A DNA stretch of 64,000 bases, taken from positions 1-64,000 of the forward strand of contig JAFXCQ010000023.1 in NCBI GenBank assembly GCA_017521425.1. Direction: 5' to 3'. The position numbers and the translations under genes are program-made. Source of the DNA: Clostridia bacterium (lineage in GTDB: Bacteria; Bacillota; Clostridia; Oscillospirales; Acutalibacteraceae). This document shows, piece after piece, positions 9,201 through 17,127 of the stretch. Position 1 is the first letter of the stretch. Every line of letters starts with the position of its first letter. Below the pieces are notes generated by a model. The model made no database searches. It was not told the DNA's origin and saw nothing but the letters and a program-made list of their open reading frames with translations.

Positions 9201-10262
9201 TTAAAGCACAATTTCTTTACCCTTTTCTGCAGACTCATATATAGCACAGAGAATTTTAATCATATCAACACCCTGAGATGGTTTGAAAACCGGTTCTGCA
9301 CCTTCCAAAAGAACATCAACGAAATTGCGGATATTTTTCTTGTGTCCGTTTGTATCTATATTGCCTTTTGGGATAATATCAAGAAGCTGTCCATCTTCCT
9401 CGGTGTAGAATTCAACCTCGTTGTCTCTCCATTTAAGACCTGCTTTTGTACCTCTGAGTTCAACAAAGCGATTTTCTTCTTTAATATTTGATGCCCAACT
9501 GAATTCTATCTGAAGAACTGCACCATTATCAAATCGAATCATACCCATTGCAAGGTCTTCAACGTCAAATGTGCCCTCGCTGTTTGCATCGCCGAACTTT
9601 GAGTTTTCAGAATCGCTTGTGTCATTGTCTGCAAATTTAGTGTATGTATTTGCACTTACTGCAACAGGTGTAGGGTTGCCCATAAGCCATACTGCAAGGT
9701 CAATCATATGAACGCCAAGGTCAATAAGCGGACCGCCACCGGACTGTTCTTTTGTTGTGAACCAGCCACCTTTACCAGGTATGCCTCTGCGTCTTTGCCA
9801 ACCGCAACGACCACAATAAATTTCACCCATTTTTCCGTCTTCAACAAATTTCTTTGCATACTGTGAAGCATTAACAAAACGGTTATTTCTTATAACCATA
9901 AGCACCTTGCCCGCCTCGTCAGCGGCATTTTTCATTTTGAGAACTTCTGTAACATCAATTGCGTCAGGTTTTTCACATAACACGTGCTTACCCACTTTGA
10001 ATGCGTCAACCGCAATTATAGAGTGAAGATAGTTCGGTGTGCAAATATCAACAGCATCAATGCTTTCATCCTTGAGAAGTTCCTTATAATCTGTATATAC
10101 TGCTGCATTAGGGTAATATTCATCTCTTAAAGCAATAGCTCTTTCTTCAATAATATCACAGAATGCAACAACATCTACTCTTTTATCTTCGTAATAGTTG
10201 TCAATATGACTTCCCTGGCATATACCGCCATTACCGATAATTGCAATTTTTAATTTTGACAT
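9201..10262 (-). CDS. Gfo/Idh/MocA-family NAD(P)-dependent oxidoreductase
   Basis: 353-residue sugar or cyclitol dehydrogenase-type protein. The Rossmann motif IAIIGNGGICQGSH is at the N-terminus, and the family signature LCEKPDAID (EKP) lies near residue 97. The central GGGPLIDLGVHMIDLAVWLMG carries the usual D and H of the catalytic domain. Substrate cannot be assigned; relatives act on inositols, glucose-fructose derivatives and amino sugars. Start ATG at 10262 has AGGAGGG close upstream. It stands alone on the minus strand between convergent and divergent neighbours. Confidence 0.85.
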   Translation of the reverse strand: MSKLKIAIIGNGGICQGSHIDNYYEDKRVDVVAFCDIIEERAIALRDEYYPNAAVYTDYKELLKDESIDAVDICTPNYLHSIIAVDAFKVGKHVLCEKPDAIDVTEVLKMKNAADEAGKVLMVIRNNRFVNASQYAKKFVEDGKMGEIYCGRCGWQRRRGIPGKGGWFTTKEQSGGGPLIDLGVHMIDLAVWLMGNPTPVAVSANTYTKFADNDTSDSENSKFGDANSEGTFDVEDLAMGMIRFDNGAVLQIEFSWASNIKEENRFVELRGTKAGLKWRDNEVEFYTEEDGQLLDIIPKGNIDTNGHKKNIRNFVDVLLEGAEPVFKPSQGVDMIKILCAIYESAEKGKEIVL

Positions 10263-10340
10263 AACTTTTCCCTCCTGTGAATCGGATTTATTTTCATTAT
10301 ATCATCCTTTATGAAAATTTCAATATTTTATCTTTCCATC

Positions 10341-10368
10341 TTTACTTTTTTCTTTGCTTTGATATAAT
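10341..10368 (+). promoter_or_regulatory. promoter of the Eis-like gene
   Basis: TTTACT (10341-10346), 16-nt spacer, TATAAT (10363-10368), 30 nt before the ATG at 10398, with AAGGAG between. Confidence 0.55.
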
Positions 10369-10397
10369 AAAAATATATTTCTACAAGGAGAACCATT

Positions 10398-11558
10398 ATG
10401 GAAGTAAGATTTATAAAACCGGAAGAAGCAGTAGATTATCTTAAAATTTCTGCCGCATCTTTTATATGGAAGTTTGACAAAGATGTTGACACAAAGGTCA
10501 CTATGCCCGTTCTTGGTGCTTTTCATCAGGATAAGCTTCTTGCAGGTGCAGAGGTGTATAATTTTAAGTGCAACTATTGTGGTAATCTTTTAAATACTAT
10601 TGTTGTTGATGGAATATGCAGTACACCGGAACACCGCAGAACAGGTGGTGTAAGAGCCATTTTTGATAAAATAGAAAAAGCTGCCTTAGAAAATGATGTG
10701 ACCGTCGGTTTTCTTTCTCCATTTTCAATTTCTTATTACGAGAAATTCGGTTTTGCAAATCTCAACCGTAATTTTTCAATTAAAATACCTTTCAGTAAAC
10801 TCTCGCACATTAAGCATAGTAACGATGTCGAGCTCTATAATGGTGAGCAATTTGAAGAGCTTTGTGAACTTCATAACAAATGTGCTATGAAAGAAAATCT
10901 TATGACTTTAAGAGACAATAAAAATCAATTCTGCGACACACCTTTAGAAAGTGCAGATTACACCTACATTCACAGAAATTCTAAAGGCGAAGCAGACGGA
11001 TATGTTCGTTTTACAGTAAAACGTCCTGACGAACTTATTGCAGAAGAATTGTTTACACTCACTCCCGAGGCACTCCTGGGAATTGTCGGTTTTTTACGCA
11101 ACTACGATGGTATAGTAAAAACATTAGTTGTAAAAAATCAGTACACCGGTTCACCTTTTTCTTGTATTGCAGACAGAATAGATGAAATTGATTACGAATA
11201 CAAGGGCGGAATTGCCGCAAGAATATATAATCTAAAAAAATTGCTTGAAAACAACAATTACCCACAGGAACACGGGAAATTCAGTATATTGAGTCTTGAT
11301 GAACTTCCACAGAATAAAGGGATATTTGATGTTGAATACCAGAGTGGCAAAGCAGCAGTTACTGTAAGAGATAGTGGTGATTATGATATATCACTCACCC
11401 CACCTGCTGCCGCAAGATTACTTCTTGCAGGCGAAGGTCACACCAAAGAGACAGCCGTTTTCATAGATGGTGTAGAACTCAAAAACGATGCAGATGACTT
11501 TTTCAAAGCATTCCCACACTGCGCAACACATTTCACAAACTGCATCTGGGCGGAATAA
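10398..11558 (+). CDS. Eis-like GNAT acetyltransferase with SCP2-type C-terminal domain
   Basis: 386-residue protein of the enhanced intracellular survival (Eis) family. The N-terminal GNAT fold carries VVDGICSTPEHRRTGGVRA (V-x-x-V/I-PEHRRxG-type acetyl-CoA loop). It is followed by the Eis hallmark VGFLSPFSISYYEKFGF, where family members keep the substrate-site Tyr/Phe cluster. A middle GNAT-like region (about 150-290) and a sterol-carrier-like tail (about 290-386, FDVEYQSGKAAVTV) complete the family layout. Mycobacterial members acetylate aminoglycosides, but most clostridial ones are uncharacterised, so resistance should not be assumed. RBS is AAGGAG 8 nt before ATG. Confidence 0.85.
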   Translation: MEVRFIKPEEAVDYLKISAASFIWKFDKDVDTKVTMPVLGAFHQDKLLAGAEVYNFKCNYCGNLLNTIVVDGICSTPEHRRTGGVRAIFDKIEKAALENDVTVGFLSPFSISYYEKFGFANLNRNFSIKIPFSKLSHIKHSNDVELYNGEQFEELCELHNKCAMKENLMTLRDNKNQFCDTPLESADYTYIHRNSKGEADGYVRFTVKRPDELIAEELFTLTPEALLGIVGFLRNYDGIVKTLVVKNQYTGSPFSCIADRIDEIDYEYKGGIAARIYNLKKLLENNNYPQEHGKFSILSLDELPQNKGIFDVEYQSGKAAVTVRDSGDYDISLTPPAAARLLLAGEGHTKETAVFIDGVELKNDADDFFKAFPHCATHFTNCIWAE

Positions 11559-11577
11559 ATTTAACAAAAACAAAAGA

Positions 11578-11607
11578 AGCTGTAAAAAACTTTCGTTTTT
11601 TACAGCT
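11578..11607. terminator. bidirectional intrinsic terminator
   Basis: 13-bp stem AGCTGTAAAAAAC / GTTTTTTACAGCT around TTTC, then CTTTTATTTTT. It separates the convergent Eis-like and CNNM genes and resembles the terminators at 33142 and 36671. Confidence 0.85.
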
Positions 11608-11616
11608 CTTTTATTT

Positions 11617-13044
11617 TTAGTCATCATCTTTATCATCGTCGTCATAATCTTCTACTTCTGGGAGAGGAGTGATTTCGACTTTGATTTTTTCTATTCTGCG
11701 TTCATCAACCTTAAGAACTGTGAATTTGATATTTTCAAATTCAACTTCGTTCATTTCACCGTCTTTTGGTAAAAATTGAAGCTGGTCAATTATAAATCCT
11801 GCGAGAGTTTCATAGTCACCCTCGGGAAGTTCTTTGCCTATAAGCTCTTCGATTTCTTCAATATCAATAGTACCATCAACTGTGAATGTATTATCGTCAA
11901 TTCTTGAGATTTCTTCATCTTCATGGTCATATTCATCCTGAATATTACCCATAATTGCCTCAACTAAATCCTCAAGTGTGAGAATACCAGCAGTGCCTCC
12001 GTATTCGTCAACAACAATAGCCATCTGAATCTTTTTAGCGCTCATTTCTGTAAACAATTCACCACAGGATTTTGTTTCAGGAATAAAGTATGCTTCTCTT
12101 GCCATTTTTTTGAGATTTGCTTTAGCAGGAACAGATTTACCTACATATTTGAGTAAATCTTTTACATATATAATACCGATTATATTATCTATTTCACTTT
12201 CATAAACAGGAATTCTTGAATAACCTTTTTCAATAGCAAGATTCACAAAATCTTCTATATTGACATCTTCAACATCGACTGCGGTAACATCGGTACGGTG
12301 AGTCATAATATCACCCGCATTAAGGTCATCAAACTCAAAGATGTTGTTAATCATTTCTTTCTGAACATCTTCAATAACACCTTTTTCCTGACCTACATCA
12401 ACCATCATTCTGATTTCTTCTTCAGTAACGACTTCTTCAGAAGCATTAGGGTCAAAACCTAAAAGTCTTACAACACCATTAGTTGAAACCGAAAGAACTT
12501 TTACAAAAGGTGAAGTTATTTTTGAAATTGTTTTTAAAACACCTACTACTTTAAATGCGATTTTTTCAGGAATCTGCATACCAATTCTTTTTGGTGCCAA
12601 TTCACCGAACACAAGTGTGAAGTATGACATAACAATTGTAACGAGAACAACAGCTATTGGTGAAATAATATTTTCACTTACACCTGTTGAATTTACAACT
12701 ACTGCAGTAAGCATTTCTGCAAGTGTAGTAGCAGCAGAAGCAGATGCTAAAAATCCTGCAAGAGTTACACCAATTTGTATTGTAGATAAAAACTTGCTTG
12801 GATTTTTTGTAAGCTTTAAAACTTGTTTTGCTTTTTTATTGCCTTCGTCGGCTTGTTTTTCCAATTTTGCATCATTAAGCGAAATAAGTGCAATTTCACT
12901 CATTGCAAAAAATGCATTTACTAAAATAAGAACTATAAGTAATGGTACCTGCCATATAAGTGATTTGGCATTTGCTGTTACTTGTAATGTATTCATCATA
13001 GGTTCAAATGAAGTTAAAATAAAATAAGGTCCGGCGTCATCCAT
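11617..13044 (-). CDS. CNNM/CorC-HlyC family membrane protein (hemolysin-like transporter)
   Basis: 475-residue integral membrane protein of the DUF21-CBS-CorC_HlyC architecture, a family tied to Mg2+/Co2+ efflux or homeostasis; hemolysin is only its historical name. The DUF21 part (about 20-200) has four hydrophobic segments (VPLLIVLILVNAFFAMSEIA, IQIGVTLAGFLASAS and others). Two CBS domains follow (DIMTHRTDVTAVD; AIVVDEYGGTAGILTLEDLV). The CorC_HlyC domain (DNTFTVDGTIDIEEIEEL) leads to an acidic Asp-rich tail. Start ATG 13044 is chosen for AAAGGAG 11 nt upstream; an upstream TTG at 13065 overlaps that site. It is driven by a near-consensus promoter at 13086-13114. Confidence 0.88.
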   Translation of the reverse strand: MDDAGPYFILTSFEPMMNTLQVTANAKSLIWQVPLLIVLILVNAFFAMSEIALISLNDAKLEKQADEGNKKAKQVLKLTKNPSKFLSTIQIGVTLAGFLASASAATTLAEMLTAVVVNSTGVSENIISPIAVVLVTIVMSYFTLVFGELAPKRIGMQIPEKIAFKVVGVLKTISKITSPFVKVLSVSTNGVVRLLGFDPNASEEVVTEEEIRMMVDVGQEKGVIEDVQKEMINNIFEFDDLNAGDIMTHRTDVTAVDVEDVNIEDFVNLAIEKGYSRIPVYESEIDNIIGIIYVKDLLKYVGKSVPAKANLKKMAREAYFIPETKSCGELFTEMSAKKIQMAIVVDEYGGTAGILTLEDLVEAIMGNIQDEYDHEDEEISRIDDNTFTVDGTIDIEEIEELIGKELPEGDYETLAGFIIDQLQFLPKDGEMNEVEFENIKFTVLKVDERRIEKIKVEITPLPEVEDYDDDDKDDD

Positions 13045-13085
13045 TATAGGACTTGCTCCTTTCAAAAATATATTTTAATTTTTGT

Positions 13086-13125
13086 ATTATACAAAATTAT
13101 AAAACTTTTGTCAATGTTATTGACA
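13086..13125. promoter_or_regulatory. divergent promoter region with palindrome over two -35 boxes
   Basis: Minus strand: TTGACA (13114-13109), 17-nt spacer, TATAAT (13091-13086), an ideal promoter for the CNNM gene. Plus strand: TTGACA (13120-13125) with TATATA at 13143 or TATAAT at 13145. The two -35 boxes form a perfect dyad TGTCAAT-gtt-ATTGACA (13109-13125), which could also be an operator. Confidence 0.6.
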
Positions 13126-13206
13126 TTATTCTACAATATAGATATATAATTTACTTATTTATAACAAATTTTCCACTTTTTTTGTAGAATTTTTAACGAT
13201 TTGATG

Positions 13207-13235
13207 TTTACATTTTTTTATTTTAGTGATAGAAT
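13207..13235 (+). promoter_or_regulatory. proximal promoter of the PFOR gene
   Basis: TTTACA (13207-13212), 17-nt spacer, TAGAAT (13230-13235), followed by AGGAGG at 13261 and ATG at 13276. Confidence 0.5.
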
Positions 13236-13275
13236 AGATATGTTTAAAATTAAAATTCATAGGAGGCAAAATCCA

Positions 13276-16200
13276 ATGGCACGTAAAATGAAAACCATGG
13301 ACGGTAACAATGCGGCTGCGTATGTCTCATACGCTTTCACAGAAGTTGCTGGTATTTATCCAATCACACCATCAAGCCCGATGGCTGACTATGTTGACCA
13401 ATGGTCTGCACAAGGTCAAAAGAACATTTTCGGAACAACTGTAAAAGTTGCTGAAATGCAATCTGAAGCAGGTGCTGCAGGTACAGTACACGGCTCACTC
13501 GCAGCTGGTGCTCTTACTACAACTTACACAGCATCACAAGGTCTTCTTTTAATGATTCCTAACATGTACAAAATTGCTGGTGAACTTCTCCCATCAGTTT
13601 TCCATGTTTCAGCTCGTTGCGTAGCTTCTCACGCACTTAATATTTTCGGTGACCATTCAGACGTTTATGCTTGTCGTCAGACAGGTTTCGCTATGCTCGC
13701 TGAAACAAACACACAAGAAGTTATGGACTTAGGCGCTGTTGCTCACCTTGCAACAATCAAGAGCCGTGTTCCTTTCATTAACTTCTTCGATGGTTTCCGT
13801 ACATCTCACGAAATTCAGAAAATCGAAATCTGGGACTACGAAGACCTTAAAGAAATGTGCGATATGGACGCTGTTGACGCATTCCGTCAAAGAGCTCTTA
13901 ACCCAGAACATCCTGTAATGCGTGGTTCTCACGAAAATGGTGACATTTTCTTCCAACACAGAGAAGCATGTAACAAATTCTATGACGAAGTTCCTGCAAT
14001 CGTAGAAGAATACATGGGCAAAGTTAATGCTAAACTCGGCACTAACTACCAACTCTTCAACTACTACGGCGCAGAAGATGCTGACAGAGTAATCGTAGCA
14101 ATGGGTTCATTCTGTGACGTAGCAGAAGAAGTTATTGACTATCTTTTAGCAAAAGGCGAAAAAGTTGGTCTTCTTAAAGTAAGACTTTACAGACCATTCG
14201 CTGCTGACAAATTCTGTGCAGCTCTTCCTGCAACAGTTAAAAAGATTGCTGTTCTCGACAGAACTAAAGAACCAGGTTCAATCGGTGAACCACTTTACCT
14301 TGATGTTGTTGCTGCTCTTGAAGCATGCGGCAAAACAGGTCTCACAGTAACAGGCGGTCGTTACGGTCTTGGTTCAAAAGACACACCTCCTGCATCAGTA
14401 TTTGCAGTATATGATGAACTCGCAAAAGCTGAACCAAAGAAACACTTCACACTCGGTATTAACGACGACGTTACTTACCTTTCTCTTGAAGAAAAAGAAG
14501 CTCCTGCAACTGCTGCAGAAGGTACAATTGAGTGTAAATTCTGGGGTCTTGGCGGTGACGGTACTGTTGGTGCTAACAAAGACTCTATCAAAATCATCGG
14601 TGACCATACTGATAAATATGTACAAGCATATTTCCAATATGACTCAAAGAAAACAGGTGGCGTTACAATTTCTCACCTTCGTTTCGGCGACAAACCAATC
14701 AAGAGCCCTTACTATGTAAACAAAGCAGACTTCGTTGCTTGTCATACACCTGCTTACATTGAAAAAGGTTTCAAGATTGTTAACGACGTTAAACCAGGCG
14801 GTGTATTCCTTATCAACTGCCAGTGGGATGACGCTGAAGTAGCTGAAAAGCTCAACGCAGAAACAAAACAATATATCGCTAAGAACAACATTCAGCTTTA
14901 CACAGTTAACGCTATTGACTTAGCTGCTGAAATCGGTCTTGGTAAGAGAACAAACACAATTCTTCAGGCTTCATTCTTCGCACTTGCTAATGTTCTTCCT
15001 AAAGAAGATGCAATCGGCTACATGAAGAACGCTGCTATGAAGTTCCTCAAAAAAGGTCAGGATATCGTTGATATGAACCACAAAGCTATTGATGCTGGTT
15101 TCGGTGCATTCAAAAAATACGATGTTCCTGCTGATTGGGCAAATGCTGTTGACACTGCTGCTGCAGAAAAAGCAGAAGGCCCTGCTAAACTCGTTAAAAT
15201 GGTTGACAACATCATGAAACCAGTTGGTAACATGAATGGTGATGCTCTTCCTGTTTCTGTATTTATGGACCACGCAGACGGTACATTCGAACAAGGTGCA
15301 TCTGCTTATGAAAAACGTGGTGTTGCAGTTATGGTTCCTGAATGGAACAATGACACTTGCGTTGGTTGTAACAAATGTGCTTATGTATGTCCACATGCTA
15401 CAATCCGTCCATTCGCAATGAGTGAAGAAGAAGCAACTAATGCTCCTGAAATCACAAAGATTGCTACAAAAGAAAAAGCAGTTACAAACAAAGGTTACAA
15501 ATACACACTCGCTATTTCACCTATGGATTGTATGGGTTGCGGTGTTTGTGTTGGTGTTTGTCCTACTGCATCACTTAAAATGGTTTCTCGTGAAAGTCAG
15601 GATGCTCAACAAGCAGCATTTGATTACTGCGTAGAAAACGTAACAGAAAAAGAAGGTATTGCTTCTTCTGCAAACCTTATTTCAAGCCAGTTCAAGAAAC
15701 CTCTTCTTGAGTTCTCAGGCTCATGTGCTGGTTGTGCTGAAACAGCTTATGCTCGTCTCGTAACACAACTCTTTGGTGACAGAATGTACATCTCTAACGC
15801 AACAGGTTGTTCTTCAATCTGGGGTGGTCCTGCTGCAACATCACCATACACAGTAAATGCTAAGGGTCAGGGTCCTGCTTGGGCTAACTCACTCTTCGAA
15901 GATAATGCTGAACACGGTTTCGGTATGTTCTTAGGACAAAATGCTATCCGTAACAGCCTCATTGCTAAAGTTGAAAACATTCTTACATCAGACAAAGCTT
16001 CTGATGACCTTAAAGCAAAAGCACAAGCTTACCTTGATACAGTAAATGATGGTGAAGCAAACGGTGCTGCTGCTGAAGCTCTCGTTGCTGCTATCGGCGA
16101 TGGTGCTTGCTGTGACAACTGCAAATCAATCCTCGCTAACAAAGACTACCTTGCAAAGAAATCTGTATGGATCTTCGGTGGTGACGGTTGGGCATACGAC

Positions 16201-16824
16201 ATCGGCTTCGGCGGTGTTGACCACGTTCTTGCATCTGGTGAAGATGTAAACATTATGGTATTTGATACAGAGGTTTACTCAAATACAGGTGGTCAGGCTT
16301 CTAAAGCTTCTAACATCGGTCAGGTTGCTCAGTTCGCTGCTGCTGGTAAAGCTGTTGCTAAGAAGAGCCTTGCTGAAATCGCTATGAGCTATGGTTATGT
16401 TTACGTAGCACAAATTGCTATGGGCGCTGACCAGAACCAGACTCTTAAAGCAATCAAAGAAGCTGAAGCTTACAATGGTCCTTCAATCATCATTGCTTAC
16501 GCTCCTTGCGAAATGCATTCAATCAAGGGTGGTATGATTAACTGCCAGAACGAAATGAAGAAAGCTGTTGACTGTGGTTACTGGAATATGTTCCGTTACA
16601 ACCCAGCTCTTAAAGCAGAAGGTAAGAACCCATTCACAATTGATAGCAAACCTGCAACAGGCAGCTACCGTGAATTCCTTCTTAACGAAGCTCGTTATGC
16701 ATCTCTTACACGTTCATTCCCAGAAAGAGCTGAAGAACTCTTCGCACTTTCAGAGAAAACAGCTACTGAGAGATATGAACATCTCCTTCGTCTTAAAGAC
16801 CTTTACGCTCCTAAGGCTGAATAA
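13276..16824 (+). CDS. nifJ: pyruvate:ferredoxin (flavodoxin) oxidoreductase, single-chain
   Basis: 1,182-residue homodimer-type PFOR: pyruvate + CoA + oxidised ferredoxin give acetyl-CoA + CO2 + reduced ferredoxin in the cytosol. Domain order is as in the family. Domain I begins MDGNNAAAYVSYAFTEVA and contains YPITPSSPMA. Then come domains II-IV and a two-[4Fe-4S] ferredoxin domain (CVGCNKCAYVCPHA; CMGCGVCVGVCPTA). Another cluster-binding Cys set and a TPP domain (GGDGWAYDIGFGG, VYSNTGGQ) follow. Start 13276 has a perfect AGGAGG and the classical N-terminus; upstream in-frame codons are non-homologous. Its codon use is markedly polished (GCT, CTT, AAC), which suggests high expression. The reduced ferredoxin is the natural partner for the hydrogenase at 36963-41973. 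Confidence 0.97.
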   Translation: MARKMKTMDGNNAAAYVSYAFTEVAGIYPITPSSPMADYVDQWSAQGQKNIFGTTVKVAEMQSEAGAAGTVHGSLAAGALTTTYTASQGLLLMIPNMYKIAGELLPSVFHVSARCVASHALNIFGDHSDVYACRQTGFAMLAETNTQEVMDLGAVAHLATIKSRVPFINFFDGFRTSHEIQKIEIWDYEDLKEMCDMDAVDAFRQRALNPEHPVMRGSHENGDIFFQHREACNKFYDEVPAIVEEYMGKVNAKLGTNYQLFNYYGAEDADRVIVAMGSFCDVAEEVIDYLLAKGEKVGLLKVRLYRPFAADKFCAALPATVKKIAVLDRTKEPGSIGEPLYLDVVAALEACGKTGLTVTGGRYGLGSKDTPPASVFAVYDELAKAEPKKHFTLGINDDVTYLSLEEKEAPATAAEGTIECKFWGLGGDGTVGANKDSIKIIGDHTDKYVQAYFQYDSKKTGGVTISHLRFGDKPIKSPYYVNKADFVACHTPAYIEKGFKIVNDVKPGGVFLINCQWDDAEVAEKLNAETKQYIAKNNIQLYTVNAIDLAAEIGLGKRTNTILQASFFALANVLPKEDAIGYMKNAAMKFLKKGQDIVDMNHKAIDAGFGAFKKYDVPADWANAVDTAAAEKAEGPAKLVKMVDNIMKPVGNMNGDALPVSVFMDHADGTFEQGASAYEKRGVAVMVPEWNNDTCVGCNKCAYVCPHATIRPFAMSEEEATNAPEITKIATKEKAVTNKGYKYTLAISPMDCMGCGVCVGVCPTASLKMVSRESQDAQQAAFDYCVENVTEKEGIASSANLISSQFKKPLLEFSGSCAGCAETAYARLVTQLFGDRMYISNATGCSSIWGGPAATSPYTVNAKGQGPAWANSLFEDNAEHGFGMFLGQNAIRNSLIAKVENILTSDKASDDLKAKAQAYLDTVNDGEANGAAAEALVAAIGDGACCDNCKSILANKDYLAKKSVWIFGGDGWAYDIGFGGVDHVLASGEDVNIMVFDTEVYSNTGGQASKASNIGQVAQFAAAGKAVAKKSLAEIAMSYGYVYVAQIAMGADQNQTLKAIKEAEAYNGPSIIIAYAPCEMHSIKGGMINCQNEMKKAVDCGYWNMFRYNPALKAEGKNPFTIDSKPATGSYREFLLNEARYASLTRSFPERAEELFALSEKTATERYEHLLRLKDLYAPKAE

Positions 16825-16839
16825 TTTAAACTAAACAAA

Positions 16840-16877
16840 AACCTGTAGAGTGGAAACACTCTGCAGGTTTTTTCGTT
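16840..16877 (+). terminator. intrinsic terminator after PFOR
   Basis: ACCTGTAGAGTG-gaaa-CACTCTGCAGGT (one G-T pair) followed by TTTTTTC. Confidence 0.85.
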
Positions 16878-16879
16878 TC

Positions 16880-17126
16880 AAGTGACAAGTAGGCAAGTTG
16901 CAAGTAAAGTGTTGAGTGCTGAGTTTTGGGACCTGCGGTCGGCAATGTAATTAAATATCAATAACAAAACATTATCCTATCATTTAAGTTGGTGTTAGTA
17001 TCAACCAAAAATGATAGGATAAAGTATTCTATATTCAATTCTAATTATAATTAGGCGTAGTCCCGAAACTCACCACTCAGCATTCAACTCTTTTCTGACT
17101 ACTGCCCTACTGACGCACTGACGACT
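16880..17126. repeat. nested palindromic intergenic element, copy A
   Basis: This 247-bp gap between convergent PFOR and thrS contains no gene. Its centre, TTATCCTATCATTT (16972-16985) with the exact inverse at 17009-17022, is a 14-bp stem. An inner weaker pairing (TTGGT/ATCAA) and a conserved tail (TAATTATAATTAGGCGTAG, from 17042) complete the core. The core plus tail recurs at 57136-57227 with the same spacing. Around the core lie further inverse arms: GTTGAGTGCTGAG (from 16912) against the region 17059-17092. It is probably a non-coding mobile or regulatory repeat. Confidence 0.65.
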
Positions 17127-17127
17127 A

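Noticed and set aside
10398-11558. Aminoglycoside resistance gene (Eis)
   Set aside because: The fold agrees with Eis, but nothing in the sequence shows aminoglycoside specificity and such homologues are common in susceptible Clostridia.
13109-13126. Rex operator upstream of PFOR
   Set aside because: TTGTCAATGTTATTGACA has the right half-sites but a 5-nt gap between them where Rex needs 4; better seen as two -35 boxes or another dyad.
14369-16834. Plus- and minus-strand frames inside PFOR
   Set aside because: They are out of frame with a highly conserved 1,182-residue enzyme and arise from its biased codon use.
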